Positions 26,175 to 35,859 of a stretch of 64,000 bases of DNA are shown here, piece by piece. The notes beneath the pieces are model-generated. The model was given only the letters and a program-made list of their open reading frames with translations. It was not told the origin of the DNA and made no database searches. The DNA comes from Chryseobacterium lathyri (GTDB lineage: Bacteria; Bacteroidota; Bacteroidia; Flavobacteriales; Weeksellaceae): NCBI RefSeq assembly GCF_003290185.1, contig NZ_QNFY01000009.1, positions 124,001 to 188,000 on the forward strand, read 5' to 3'. The first letter of the stretch is position 1, and every line of letters starts with the position of its first letter. A program made the translations under genes and the position numbers.

Positions 26175-26205
26175 AAAAAGCGCCTCAGAAATCTGAGGCG
26201 CTTTT
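26175..26205. terminator. Bidirectional terminator
   Basis: Perfect arms AAAAGCGCCTCAGA / TCTGAGGCGCTTTT around a two-base AA gap, ending both hxlR and the convergent RND permease gene. Confidence 0.85.
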
Positions 26206-26226
26206 CGGTTAATTAAGGCTAATATC

Positions 26227-29200
26227 TTAGTCTATGTGTTTAGGAGTATATCCGTCTTCACTTAGTTCTTTGTGTACATAGTCAGCTTTCATTTCAGCTT
26301 CGTAGTCTACTTTTTCATGTTTACCCATTCTTCTGAGAATTGAATCAAATAATGAATATACTACCGGTACAATGATCAGCGTCAGGAATAATGATGATGT
26401 CAAACCACCGATAATAACCCAGGCTAATCCGTTGTTCATCTCTGCTCCTGCTCCTTTTGCAATCGCAATCGGGATCATCCCGAAGATCATCGCAATCGTT
26501 GTCATCAGGATCGGACGAAGACGTGCATGGTTCGCCTGAATCAGTGCATCATGCGTATTCGCACCTGCTGCTTTTCTCATATTCGCAAAGTCGACAATCA
26601 TAATCGCGTTCTTCGCTACCAAACCAATCAACATGATCATCCCCAGCATCGTAAAGATGTTTAATGAATTTCCGGTGATGGCAAGAATAACCATTACCCC
26701 GATCAATGCCAGCGGAATGGAGAATAATACCACGAACGGATATACAAATGAATCATATAATGAAACCATTACCAGGTATACCAATACGATAGCCGCCATC
26801 AATGCAATTCCTAGGGTACCGAAACCTTCGGTCTGGTTTTCCATATCACCACTCCAGATATAGCTTACGCCTGCAGGTTTGGTTTTTTCGTTATCCATAA
26901 ACTGAGCGGCCCATTCGTTGGCCACATCTCCTACAGGACGACCTACTACTTTAGATTTTACCTTTACAGAAGGCGATTTATCCCTACGTTCCAATAAACT
27001 CGGTCCTGAACCCATTTTTACGTCAGCAAACTGACTCAATCTGATCTGCTCTCCCTGAGGGTTTGTAAACATCAGGTTTCTTACATCATCAATGGATTGT
27101 CTGTTGGCATCGCCAAAACGGATGTTGATGTCATATTCATATTCTCCGGCTCTGAATTTTCCGTCTGTATTTCCACTGAATGCAGTCTGCATCGTTTGTC
27201 CTACGCTGGAAAGATTTAAGCCTAAAGATGACATTTTATCTCTGTCGATATTCACCTGGACTTCCGGATTTCCAGAGTCAGTTGATAATTCTGCATCTAC
27301 AGAACCAGGAACTTTTTTAAGCAATTCCAGAATTCTGTTCGCTTCCTTATTGGCTGTTTCGTTATCCTGAGCCGTTACCACCATTTCAATAGGTGCATTA
27401 TCTGCTCCCATTAATCCGATCGGTGCCGTTTTAAATTCAACTCCTGTGAATTTTTCTTCCAGCGCTCTCTTGATTTTTGCAGACTTGATATCTGTGCTTT
27501 CATTACGCTCAGATTTATCTACCAGAATCACCTGAATTTCTGACTGATACAAGGTAGCCTGCGCTCCACCAAATCCTGATGACTGCTGACCAACTGTGGT
27601 GATCATATCTACAACATCTTTATCATTTCTAAGGTACCTTTCAACCGCTAACGTAATCTGATTGGTTTTTTCTACGGAAGCATCTTTTGGTAATTCCATC
27701 TGAACAAGGAACTGTCCTCTGTCCATTTTAGGGAAAAATTCACCCCCGATAAATCCGAATGCTACCAACATGAATGAAGAAATCAAGATAATGAACGTTA
27801 CGATCACGGTCATGATTCTTCTTAATGAAGATTTCAGCACCCACTCCAAAATTCCTGTGATCCAGTGCGTGAATTTTTCCAATTGCTTTTCAAACCAAAG
27901 GATAAATTTCTCAAAAGGATTTTTACCCGTTAAATGTACCAACTTACCATATCTTGAAGATAACCAAGGAATGATAGTGAATGAAGCTAATAATGAGAAT
28001 AATGTTGCAATAACCACGGTGACACAGAACTGCGCCAGGATATCAGATACCAGCCCCGAACTCATCGCGATTGGCAAGAATACCACTACAATTACCAGGG
28101 TAATAGCCGTTACGGTAAATCCAATTTCTGAAGCACCATCATACGCTGCACGGATTCTGCTTTTACCCATCTCCATGTGACGGTAAACGTTCTCCAAAAC
28201 TACAATCGCATCATCCACAAGAATACCAACCACCAATGAAAGTCCTAGTAAACTCATCAGGTTTAAGGTATATCCCATCAGATACATCCCGATTACCGTT
28301 GCAATCAATGACATCGGGATAGAAACCATTACAATGAATGCATTTCTGATGTTATGAAGGAACAATAACATTACTACTGCTACCAGGATAATTGCTAGGA
28401 ATAAATCGAAAATTACGTGGTCTGCAGCTTCAAGTGTAAAGTCTGTGGTATCATCTACAATATTGATTTTAATTGCCTGGGTTTTATAGTTGTTCTGAAC
28501 ATCAGCAATTGTTTTCTGAATAGCTTCTGAAACGGAGACCGCATTGGCATCAGACTGTTTTTTAACCTGAAGTAAAATCGTTGAATTCTGATTGTATCTT
28601 GCCACTTTCTCCACATCTTTTTGGGTATCGAAAACGGTTGCAATATCAGACAAACGAACCTGAGCTCCATCTTTATTGGAAACCACAAGGTTATTCATCT
28701 CATCTACACTTTTATACTTCCCGGAAAGTCTGATCGTAGATCTTGACGTTCTGGTCTTCAAAGCTCCCGTCGGGAAATCCAGGTTGGATGAAAGAATGGC
28801 CTGCTGGACATCTGCAATGGCAATACCATAACCCTGCATTTTCTTTTCATCTAAATTGACCTGAATCTCTCTTTCCTGGCCTCCTACAAGATCAACCTGA
28901 GCCACACCATTTACACGGGAAAAAATAGGCTCTATTTTTTTATCTAAAAGGTCATAAAGATCTTTATTATTAAGCTTGTCACTGGAAATACTCAAAGTCA
29001 TGATCGGAAGATCATCCAGTGAGAATTTTTGCAAAGAAGGTGGATCTGCATCGTCCGGAAGGTCTGCCAGAATAGCATTTACCTTTCTCTGTGCATCATT
29101 CAAAGCATAGTTTACATCGGCACCGGTATTCAGCTGAACCATAATAACCGATAAACTTTCGTAAGATGAAGATTCAACTTTTTTTACGTTTTCCAGGGAA

Positions 29201-29415
29201 CCCACAGCATCTTCAATTTTTCGGGTTACCGAAGTTTCCACCTCAGCAGGCGAAGCTCCCGGATATACCGTAGAAATGGTTACCATATTGGTTTCAAACT
29301 TTGGAATCAACTCGTACCCCATCATGGAGTAACTTAATAAACCACCCAGTGTAAGTATCGTAAACAATACGATAACAAGGGACGGCCTTTTAATGGATAT
29401 TTCTGCTAACTTCAT
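26227..29415 (-). CDS. RND efflux pump inner-membrane permease (HAE1/AcrB type)
   Basis: A 1062-residue proton-driven drug exporter. The family layout is complete: N-terminal membrane helix, two large periplasmic loops, and twelve membrane segments. Internal symmetry is visible from YSMMGYELIPKFETNMVTISTVYPGASPAEVE near the start and GEFFPKMDRGQFLVQMELPKDAS near the second half. Conserved proton-relay acidic residues occur in VVGILVDDAIVVLENVYRHME (about residues 395-415). It is the last gene of the operon and forms the tripartite pump with the adaptor and TolC. Confidence 0.96.
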   Translation of the reverse strand: MKLAEISIKRPSLVIVLFTILTLGGLLSYSMMGYELIPKFETNMVTISTVYPGASPAEVETSVTRKIEDAVGSLENVKKVESSSYESLSVIMVQLNTGADVNYALNDAQRKVNAILADLPDDADPPSLQKFSLDDLPIMTLSISSDKLNNKDLYDLLDKKIEPIFSRVNGVAQVDLVGGQEREIQVNLDEKKMQGYGIAIADVQQAILSSNLDFPTGALKTRTSRSTIRLSGKYKSVDEMNNLVVSNKDGAQVRLSDIATVFDTQKDVEKVARYNQNSTILLQVKKQSDANAVSVSEAIQKTIADVQNNYKTQAIKINIVDDTTDFTLEAADHVIFDLFLAIILVAVVMLLFLHNIRNAFIVMVSIPMSLIATVIGMYLMGYTLNLMSLLGLSLVVGILVDDAIVVLENVYRHMEMGKSRIRAAYDGASEIGFTVTAITLVIVVVFLPIAMSSGLVSDILAQFCVTVVIATLFSLLASFTIIPWLSSRYGKLVHLTGKNPFEKFILWFEKQLEKFTHWITGILEWVLKSSLRRIMTVIVTFIILISSFMLVAFGFIGGEFFPKMDRGQFLVQMELPKDASVEKTNQITLAVERYLRNDKDVVDMITTVGQQSSGFGGAQATLYQSEIQVILVDKSERNESTDIKSAKIKRALEEKFTGVEFKTAPIGLMGADNAPIEMVVTAQDNETANKEANRILELLKKVPGSVDAELSTDSGNPEVQVNIDRDKMSSLGLNLSSVGQTMQTAFSGNTDGKFRAGEYEYDINIRFGDANRQSIDDVRNLMFTNPQGEQIRLSQFADVKMGSGPSLLERRDKSPSVKVKSKVVGRPVGDVANEWAAQFMDNEKTKPAGVSYIWSGDMENQTEGFGTLGIALMAAIVLVYLVMVSLYDSFVYPFVVLFSIPLALIGVMVILAITGNSLNIFTMLGMIMLIGLVAKNAIMIVDFANMRKAAGANTHDALIQANHARLRPILMTTIAMIFGMIPIAIAKGAGAEMNNGLAWVIIGGLTSSLFLTLIIVPVVYSLFDSILRRMGKHEKVDYEAEMKADYVHKELSEDGYTPKHID

Positions 29416-29421
29416 CTTCTG

Positions 29422-30483
29422 TTACTTTACGATATTGATTTTTGAACCGTTATCAAGGTTGATTTGTCCGCTGGTAACTACCTGTTCACCACCATTCAGT
29501 CCGCTTAAGATCTGAACTTTGTCACCGTATACTTTTCCGGTTTGTACTTTGATCAGTTTAGCCGTTCCGTTGCTTACGATAAATAATTGTCCTGAACTTA
29601 CTCCGTTCACAAAAGCTTCTGCAGGAACGGTCAGCATATTCTGGGTTTCAGCACCATGATTGGTTTTGAACAAAGCTGTTGCATACATACCCGCTTTCAG
29701 ATTTCCTCTGTTCTGAACTTCAATTTCAACAGGGAAATTTAAAGAAGCATCACTTTTAGGAGCAATGAAGGTAATTCTTCCGCTGAAAGATTCTCCAGGT
29801 AAAACATTTACATTAATTGGAACTTCCTGGCCCAACTGAATTCTTCCAACCTGGCTTTCATCCACCAATACAGAAAGTTTCAAGCTGTTGATATTAACGA
29901 TTTCAAACATGGAAGTTCCCACGGAAACCACTGTTCCCGGCTCTACCATCTTTTTATTGATTGTTCCGCTGATCCCTGCACGAATGCTGGTATCATTTAC
30001 TCTTACTCCCTGAGCTCTTACGGCTGCCTGTGCATTTTTCAGCTGCAGTCTTGAGTTATCAACCTGCTGTTTGGTAACACCTCCGGTTTTGAAAGCATTT
30101 TCGTAACGTTGGTTATCAATAATCGCATTTTGCAAATTATTTTGAGCCTGAGAAACATCCACTTCGATTGCGTCTTTTTTGATCACAGCCAAAGTCTGTC
30201 CTGCAGAAACTCTTGATCCTTCTTTTACCAAAACGCTTACAATACGTCCGGCGATTTCGGAAGACTGATTCATTTCCTGCTTTGGAATGAAAGTTCCGTT
30301 GGCAGTATAGTCTGTGTCAATATTTTCTCTTGCAACAGTGACAACATTTACGTTGATTTTATCCACCTGTTTAGCAACTTCTTTTACTTCTGTTTCCTGT
30401 TTCTTCTTATTATCAGCGATTTTATATGCGGCTAAACCTATAAGTACTGCTGCGACGATGATATATATTAAGGTTTTTTTCAT
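29422..30483 (-). CDS. RND efflux periplasmic adaptor (membrane fusion protein)
   Basis: A 353-residue adaptor with an N-terminal signal/anchor (TLIYIIVAAVLIGLAAYKIAD), lipoyl-like and hairpin regions (AGRIVSVLVKEGSRVSAGQTLAVI, about residues 85-110), a beta-barrel part (MVEPGTVVSVGTSMFEIVNINSLKLSVLVDESQVGRI), and a membrane-proximal end (QVVTSGQINLDNG). It links the permease to TolC. Its start is 6 bp after the TolC gene end and its stop is 6 bp before the permease, typical operon spacing. Confidence 0.95.
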   Translation of the reverse strand: MKKTLIYIIVAAVLIGLAAYKIADNKKKQETEVKEVAKQVDKINVNVVTVARENIDTDYTANGTFIPKQEMNQSSEIAGRIVSVLVKEGSRVSAGQTLAVIKKDAIEVDVSQAQNNLQNAIIDNQRYENAFKTGGVTKQQVDNSRLQLKNAQAAVRAQGVRVNDTSIRAGISGTINKKMVEPGTVVSVGTSMFEIVNINSLKLSVLVDESQVGRIQLGQEVPINVNVLPGESFSGRITFIAPKSDASLNFPVEIEVQNRGNLKAGMYATALFKTNHGAETQNMLTVPAEAFVNGVSSGQLFIVSNGTAKLIKVQTGKVYGDKVQILSGLNGGEQVVTSGQINLDNGSKINIVK

Positions 30484-30489
30484 AGTTTA

Positions 30490-31842
30490 TTACGGGTTTT
30501 GTAGTGTGTTTAATTCTCCTTTAGCCTTGATTAATTTTATTTCCGCCTGTTTGTAATCTAATAAAGCATTTGCATAGTTCTGTTTCGCCTGGGTAAGAGC
30601 ATTTTCAGCATCTAAAACCTCTGTAAGCGTTGCCAGACCATACTGATAGTTGGCCTGAGTATTTTTCTGAACTCTCTCTGCCAATCCTACATTATCTTTC
30701 ATACTCTCGATATTGATTAATGCATTTTCCATATTGGTAATTGCATTTTTATAATCTAAACTTAAGCTCAGCTGGGTATTTTGGATATCTAAATCTAAAT
30801 CCTGGATATCAATTTCTGCCTGATTGATTTTAGCTTTGGTAGCTCCCCCGGTGAAAATTGGAATGTTCACATTCAAACCTATCGCTGAATAATCGCTCCA
30901 AAGAACTCCGTTGTTAATCCCATTGGTAAGAGGAAATTTTCTACCTTGTCCTCCCCAGCCGTAATTGGCAACCAGATTCACTGTCGGGTATAAATAAGCT
31001 TCCGTAGCTTTTTTGTTAAACTGCAGAAGTTCTCTGTTTTTGTTTAAGACTTTGATTTCTGTACGGTCGTCCAGGTTTACATTGCTTGCTATCAATTCAG
31101 GTCTTGGCTCGATTGTTTTCTCTTCAAGCTCGATATCCGTAGAAATTGGAATTCCCATATAAAACTTCAAAGCATTTTTTGAAAGTTCAACGGAATTGAT
31201 TAGCTGCTGCTTATTTGAACCGATATTTGTCAACTGAACATTGGTACGATCTAAATCGATGGCTTTTGCCAAACCATTATCAACCAGGCTCTTGATTACA
31301 TTTCTCGTTTTTTCCGTATTGGCGTAGCTGGCTTCAACCGTTTTAAGATTCTCTTCCTGAACAAAAACCTGATAATAAGCTGTTGCTACATTTTCAATAA
31401 TTTGTTCGTTCGTTAACTGAGCATTTAAAACATAGAATTCTCTGGTAGATTTTGCCGCTTTAAGACCGGTAAAAACTCTTTGATCAAATACAGCCTGCTG
31501 AAGCTGTACAGAAGCCGTTGAGCTCCATGGCTGTCCCAGCTGTGCTCTGATTCTCTCCCCGCCAAATTCAAGCAAAGATTCCTGAATAACCGGATTGTAA
31601 GTTAGCCCTGCAGTAGCACTTATCTGCGGTAAAGCTCCAGCTCTGGCCTCGTCAATTTTATATTCAGCTTTTTTGATCTGTAATGCCGCTTTTTTGGCTT
31701 CTGCCTTATTTTGCAGTGCCTGCTTGATGGCTTCCTGTAAAGAAACCTGCTGCTGGGCAGATACGGATGAAAAGCCGAAAATCATAAATGCTGCAGCTAT
31801 CCCAATTTTTAGCTTTTTAGCAGTTATACGTTTTCTTTTCAT
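30490..31842 (-). CDS. TolC family outer-membrane efflux protein
   Basis: A 450-residue outer-membrane channel subunit with a signal peptide (MKRKRITAKKLKIGIAAAFMIFGFSSVSAQ). Two coiled-coil halves repeat the TolC pattern, with QAVFDQRVFTGLKAAKSTREF and QKNTQANYQYGLATLTEVLDAENALTQAKQNYANALLDY. First structural gene of the efflux operon, 96 bp after tetR. Confidence 0.95.
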   Translation of the reverse strand: MKRKRITAKKLKIGIAAAFMIFGFSSVSAQQQVSLQEAIKQALQNKAEAKKAALQIKKAEYKIDEARAGALPQISATAGLTYNPVIQESLLEFGGERIRAQLGQPWSSTASVQLQQAVFDQRVFTGLKAAKSTREFYVLNAQLTNEQIIENVATAYYQVFVQEENLKTVEASYANTEKTRNVIKSLVDNGLAKAIDLDRTNVQLTNIGSNKQQLINSVELSKNALKFYMGIPISTDIELEEKTIEPRPELIASNVNLDDRTEIKVLNKNRELLQFNKKATEAYLYPTVNLVANYGWGGQGRKFPLTNGINNGVLWSDYSAIGLNVNIPIFTGGATKAKINQAEIDIQDLDLDIQNTQLSLSLDYKNAITNMENALINIESMKDNVGLAERVQKNTQANYQYGLATLTEVLDAENALTQAKQNYANALLDYKQAEIKLIKAKGELNTLQNP

Positions 31843-31938
31843 AATTTTATACTTCGTTTATTTTTTTAATGTAATTTTTCTCGTCAATGTTTTTATTTCT
31901 AAAGGACGAATCATTTCTTAAAATACTTTAACATTTTT

Positions 31939-32532
31939 TTAATTTTTGAAAAGCATGTTGATAATGATCTCTTTTCTTTCGGAAATGATTTTATCATATT
32001 CTTCATCGCTAATCATCAGATTCTCCATAAATAAAGGTCTTATAGCACTTGGAAATACAAGTAATGAAACCATATTCAGAATAAACTGAACGGGAGCCAT
32101 TTTTTCAATATTTCCCAGTTCCATCTCTTTTTCGATGTCTTTATAAAGAGTTTCCAGTACATCTTCTTCTATCTCTCTCTGATGGCAGTTCCCTTTATTA
32201 ATCTGTGAAACAATATAAGTTTCCAGATATGGATATTGAAGACTGGTGGCAAGGCTTCCTTCTATAAACTTGCTGATCTTCACTTTAAAAGGAAGATCTG
32301 CATTTTGAATAATCTTTGATTTTTCCTGTTCCACCCGTTGGGCTTCATCAAAAATGATCTGAATCAGATTATCTCTAGAACGGAAATAATAATTAATCAG
32401 TGTTCTGTTCACTCCGGCTGCATCTGCAATCTCCTGGGTAGTAGCATCAAACTTCCCTTTCACAAAGAATAAATTCTTCGCTGTCTCTTTTATTAATTCC
32501 TGTGTTTGGTCTTTTTTTGCTTGATTTGACAT
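31939..32532 (-). CDS. TetR/AcrR family transcriptional repressor
   Basis: A 197-residue repressor with the N-terminal HTH IKETAKNLFFVKGKFDATTQEIADAAGVNRTLINYYFRSRDNLIQIIFDEAQR (about residues 14-67). The C-terminal ligand-binding domain is diverse. It heads the efflux operon and its own promoter is bracketed by TTGTTAAACAA palindromes, so it probably represses itself and the pump. No separate promoter is evident between it and tolC. Confidence 0.94.
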   Translation of the reverse strand: MSNQAKKDQTQELIKETAKNLFFVKGKFDATTQEIADAAGVNRTLINYYFRSRDNLIQIIFDEAQRVEQEKSKIIQNADLPFKVKISKFIEGSLATSLQYPYLETYIVSQINKGNCHQREIEEDVLETLYKDIEKEMELGNIEKMAPVQFILNMVSLLVFPSAIRPLFMENLMISDEEYDKIISERKEIIINMLFKN

Positions 32533-32534
32533 TA

Positions 32535-32595
32535 TTGTTAAACAATTTTGTGCAAATGTAAATCAAATTTTATTTTTGACAAAATTGTTAAACAA
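32535..32595. promoter_or_regulatory. Paired TetR operator palindromes
   Basis: TTGTTAAACAATTTTGT (32535-32551) and ACAAAATTGTTAAACAA (32579-32595) are inverted copies with one mismatch, and each holds the palindrome TTGTT-A-AACAA. They cover the start region and the -33 element of the tetR promoter. The remaining DNA to 32853 (about 260 bp) shows no gene I can support. Confidence 0.65.
32553..32582 (-). promoter_or_regulatory. Promoter of the tetR-efflux operon
   Basis: Minus strand TTG (32582-32580), exactly 19 bp, then TACATTTG (32560-32553). Exact match to the Bacteroidota consensus. Confidence 0.8.
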
Positions 32596-32853
32596 AATAA
32601 TTAAACAAATTTGTCATGATTTACATCATGTTTTGAGAATAAGCGTAAATCAATATAAGGTCATGATTCGGAAAGAAATGCCTAACAATTTTGTTTATGG
32701 CAAAGGCAAAACAAATAAGTTTTGGAGAAGTATAATAAGAAAAAGGGCATTCATTGAGCAAAGGAATACACTAACTTGTCTGTGGGAAACAACTAAAATC
32801 AGGGTGGAAGAACTTATAGTTGTAGCTTCTGGCAAAGAACAAGATACCAAAAC

Positions 32854-32884
32854 AAAACGGGCAGAAAATTCTGCCCGTTTTTTA
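32854..32884 (-). terminator. Terminator after cvfB-like gene
   Basis: Perfect arms AAAACGGGCAGA / TCTGCCCGTTTT around AAAT at the 3' end of the reverse-strand S1 gene; T and A tracts on both sides. Confidence 0.85.
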
Positions 32885-32886
32885 TT

Positions 32887-33711
32887 TTACAATAATTTTA
32901 TTTTATCTTCTGAAATATCGACGATCTTATCTTTATACAGTCCGCCGAGTGCTTTTTTAAAGTTTTTTTTACTCATCTGAAGCTCATCTTTGATCTCTTC
33001 AGGAGAAGACTTGTCTGACAGATAGAGAAGTCCGTAGTTTTCTTCCAGTTTGTCAAGAATCTTTTGCTTGAATTCATCTATATTTTCGAAACCTTCCGGC
33101 TGTAGGGAAACATCAATTTTACCGTCTTCACGGATAGCTTTGATATAACCGCTTTCTTCCGATAAAGGATACAGCTTTTTGAATACATCTGATGCATAAA
33201 CAAGTCCAATATATTTTTTATTGATCACCACATTCCAGCCCAGCTCACTTTCATTCATCATCAACAGGTCTACCTTATCTCCTTTTTGGAAAGGAAGGTC
33301 CTGGTACTGTGGATTTCTTTTGAATTTTGTAGTTCCGGTAATCAGATCAAGGTCTTCATCCACATATAAATAAACCAGGTATCTTTTTCCTTCAATAATT
33401 TTGGATTTCTGCTGTTTGTAAGGAATAAAAAGGTCTTTTATAATCCCCCAATCCATAAAGGCTCCACTCGGAAGGCTCTGTACACAGCTCATTACCGCAT
33501 ACTCTCCTACTTCAGCCAATGGAATTTCAGTGGTTGCCTTTAATTTTCCGTCGTCCTGATAGACAAAAACTTCAACCTCATCATCAATTTCCTTATCATC
33601 GCTGGTGAAAACTTTGGGCAAAAAAGCTTTTTCGCCTGATTCATCCGTTAAGATCCATCCTGAGTAGTTTTTATCTGAAATTTTTAAAGTCTGGGTTTTT
33701 CCGAGTTGCAT
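32887..33711 (-). CDS. CvfB/YitL-type S1 RNA-binding protein
   Basis: A 274-residue protein with repeated S1-like OB folds (GEYAVMSCVQSLPSGAFMDWGIIKDLFIPYKQQ at about residues 68-100; GYIKAIREDGKIDVSLQP near 200) and a C-terminal winged helix (DKSSPEEIKDELQMSKKNFKKALGGLYKDKIV). This is the CvfB arrangement. CvfB proteins bind RNA and influence virulence or other gene expression in Gram-positive bacteria; the role in flavobacteria is untested. Monocistronic, with its own terminator. Confidence 0.9.
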   Translation of the reverse strand: MQLGKTQTLKISDKNYSGWILTDESGEKAFLPKVFTSDDKEIDDEVEVFVYQDDGKLKATTEIPLAEVGEYAVMSCVQSLPSGAFMDWGIIKDLFIPYKQQKSKIIEGKRYLVYLYVDEDLDLITGTTKFKRNPQYQDLPFQKGDKVDLLMMNESELGWNVVINKKYIGLVYASDVFKKLYPLSEESGYIKAIREDGKIDVSLQPEGFENIDEFKQKILDKLEENYGLLYLSDKSSPEEIKDELQMSKKNFKKALGGLYKDKIVDISEDKIKLL

Positions 33712-33819
33712 TGAATAATAGAATTAGCCACAAAGGTACGGAAAATTGAAGATTTCAAACTATGTATCCTGTTTTCCTGTTTTATCCTGCTATCGAAATA
33801 CAATTTTCAGTCCACAAAA

Positions 33820-33848
33820 AAAGAGAAGCAAATGCTTCTCTTTAATTT
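33820..33848 (-). terminator. Terminator after lpd
   Basis: AAAGAGAAGCA / TGCTTCTCTTT hairpin directly downstream of lpd, preceded by an A tract on the plus strand (T on the minus strand). Confidence 0.8.
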
Positions 33849-33882
33849 TAAATATTTGAATTTTAAATCTTTCAATCAAAAA

Positions 33883-35286
33883 TTACATATGAATTGGTCT
33901 CTTCCCTGTTGCATCCAATGCCGCTTCTTTAATAGCTTCTGCATAGGTTGGGTGGGCGTGAGAGCTTCTTGCAATATCTTCAGCACTTGCACGGAATTCC
34001 ATAGCAATTACTCCTTCTGCGATAAGGTCGGCAGCTCTGGCTCCGATGATATGCATTCCTAAAACTTCGTCAGTTTTTTCGTCTGCAATAATCTTTACAA
34101 GACCATCAACATCACCACTTGCACGGCTTCTACCTAACGCTCTCATTGGGAAAGAACCTACTTTGTAAGCTACTCCTTCTTCTTTCAGCTGTTCTTCAGT
34201 TTTACCAACTCCGGCAACTTCAGGCCATGTGTATACAACACCAGGAATAAGGTTATAGTTGATGTGAGGTTTCTGACCTGCAAGGATTTCAGCTACCAAA
34301 ACTCCTTCTTCTTCCGCTTTGTGAGCAAGCATTGCTCCTTTGATCACGTCACCGATCGCATAGATGTTGGCAACGTTAGTCTGTAAGTGGTCGTTTGTTT
34401 TTACTCTTCCTCTTTCATCAAGTTCCACACCTGCTTTTTCAAGAGCAAGACCGTCTGTATAAGGTCTTCTACCCACAGATACCAAACAGTAATCTCCTTC
34501 TACGGTTACTTCTTCTCCTTTTTTATCTTTAGCTGTGATCTTTACAGTATCTCCGTTTCTTTCAACAGCAGAAACAGCCGTAGAAAGCATAAACTTCATT
34601 CCCTGTTTCTTAAGAACTTTAGTCAGTTCCTTGCTTAGAGCTCCATCCATTCCCGGAATGATCTTATCCATGAATTCCACAACAGTTACCTGAGCGCCTA
34701 ATCTTAAGTATACAGAACCTAATTCAAGACCGATAACTCCTCCACCGATTACTACCAGGTGCTTAGGAATTTCTTTAAGGTTTAATGCTTCTGTAGAGGT
34801 AATCACTCTTTCTTTATCCAGAGTAATGAAAGGTAAAGAAGACGGCTTGGAACCGGTTGCAATGATGGTATATTTGGATTCGATGGTTTCAGAAGAACCG
34901 TCGTTTTTCGTTACTTTGATCTGAGTAGCAGATTCGAAACTTCCCAATCCTTCAAAAACGGTGATTTTGTTTTTGCTCATCAGGTAGTTGATTCCATCTG
35001 TATTCTGTTTCACCACTTCGTTCTTACGCTCGATCATTCTTGCGATATCAGCCTGCGGCTCATTGATAATGATTCCGTGGCCTGCGAAGTTGTGCTTCGC
35101 GTTCTCGAAATGTTCAGAGCTGTCTAAAAGCGCTTTTGACGGAATACATCCAACGTTAAGACAAGTTCCGCCTAAAGTTGAATATTTTTCAATAATTGCT
35201 GTTTTGAAACCTAACTGTGCCGCACGGATAGCAGCTACATAACCTCCAGGACCGGAACCTATTACGGTAACATCGAATTGACTCAT
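33883..35286 (-). CDS. lpdA: Dihydrolipoyl dehydrogenase
   Basis: FAD flavoprotein (467 residues) that reoxidises dihydrolipoamide of 2-oxoacid dehydrogenase complexes and the glycine cleavage system. FAD motif VIGSGPGGYVAA (8-19), redox pair C42 and C47 in GGTCLNVGCIPSK, NAD motif VIGGGVIGLELGSVY, and the C-terminal catalytic HAHPTYAE are all present. It is monocistronic with a full promoter (TTG-N19-TAAATTTG) and terminator. No E2 gene is near, so it probably serves several complexes. Confidence 0.97.
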   Translation of the reverse strand: MSQFDVTVIGSGPGGYVAAIRAAQLGFKTAIIEKYSTLGGTCLNVGCIPSKALLDSSEHFENAKHNFAGHGIIINEPQADIARMIERKNEVVKQNTDGINYLMSKNKITVFEGLGSFESATQIKVTKNDGSSETIESKYTIIATGSKPSSLPFITLDKERVITSTEALNLKEIPKHLVVIGGGVIGLELGSVYLRLGAQVTVVEFMDKIIPGMDGALSKELTKVLKKQGMKFMLSTAVSAVERNGDTVKITAKDKKGEEVTVEGDYCLVSVGRRPYTDGLALEKAGVELDERGRVKTNDHLQTNVANIYAIGDVIKGAMLAHKAEEEGVLVAEILAGQKPHINYNLIPGVVYTWPEVAGVGKTEEQLKEEGVAYKVGSFPMRALGRSRASGDVDGLVKIIADEKTDEVLGMHIIGARAADLIAEGVIAMEFRASAEDIARSSHAHPTYAEAIKEAALDATGKRPIHM

Positions 35287-35329
35287 GTTATTGTATGAAT
35301 TTGTTTATTATTATCTTTCTTAATTCTCA

Positions 35330-35359
35330 CAAATTTACATATAAATTACCAAGCACCAA
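35330..35359 (-). promoter_or_regulatory. Promoter of lpdA
   Basis: Minus strand TTG (35359-35357), exactly 19 bp, TAAATTTG (35337-35330); 44 bp before the ATG. Confidence 0.75.
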
Positions 35360-35414
35360 AGTGAGTTTTATCAATTTTAAGATTGACAATTCAGATGGTT
35401 GATTTGCGGAACTT

Positions 35415-35813
35415 CTATTTCAATAATTTTATATTTTCTTCATTTCCTTCTTTCAGATAGATTGCTGTAAAAACAAGAGGTTTTTCTGCTGATGCATTAT
35501 CAAAGTGAAGGATCTTTACATTTTTAGGTTCATAGAAAGCGTCTCCTTCATGAAGAATTATTTTTGGCTGACCTTCTATCTGAAAAACCGCTTCTCCGGA
35601 TTTTATTATGCCCACTACGGGACAGGGATGCAGGTGCTTTGGAACTTCCAATCCCGGCACTAGCGTTATTTCCTGAATTTCCGTAGTCTTAACTTTCTGG
35701 TTAATGGCAGTTTTCAATAATTCTTTTCTGGAGATGGTCTTCTGCTGAGCCAGCATTACAACAGAATTCAGTATCAAAATAACAATTATAAATGGCTTTA
35801 TGAAATTTCCCAT
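35415..35813 (-). CDS. Secreted cupin-domain protein
   Basis: A 132-residue single-domain cupin with a signal peptide (MGNFIKPFIIVILILNSVVMLAQ). The metal-site motif is EVPKHLHPCPVVGIIKSGEAVFQIEG, where HxH and the later HEGDAFYEP contribute ligands. The longer in-frame start at 35849 would put charged residues before the signal peptide, so ATG 35813 is preferred. Related short secreted cupins are common and of unknown substrate. It is 46 bp after a Cys-rich hypothetical gene. Confidence 0.82.
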   Translation of the reverse strand: MGNFIKPFIIVILILNSVVMLAQQKTISRKELLKTAINQKVKTTEIQEITLVPGLEVPKHLHPCPVVGIIKSGEAVFQIEGQPKIILHEGDAFYEPKNVKILHFDNASAEKPLVFTAIYLKEGNEENIKLLK

Positions 35814-35859
35814 TTTATTTATTCTTAAATTATATGCTAACTCTTTCAAGACTTATGAA

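Noticed and set aside
27770..28180. A 136-codon forward frame opposite the RND permease
   Set aside because: Shadow of a strongly conserved gene, no domain.
32576..32980. A 134-codon forward frame after the tetR promoter
   Set aside because: It overlaps the tetR operators, a terminator and the end of the cvfB-like gene; composition is not protein-like.
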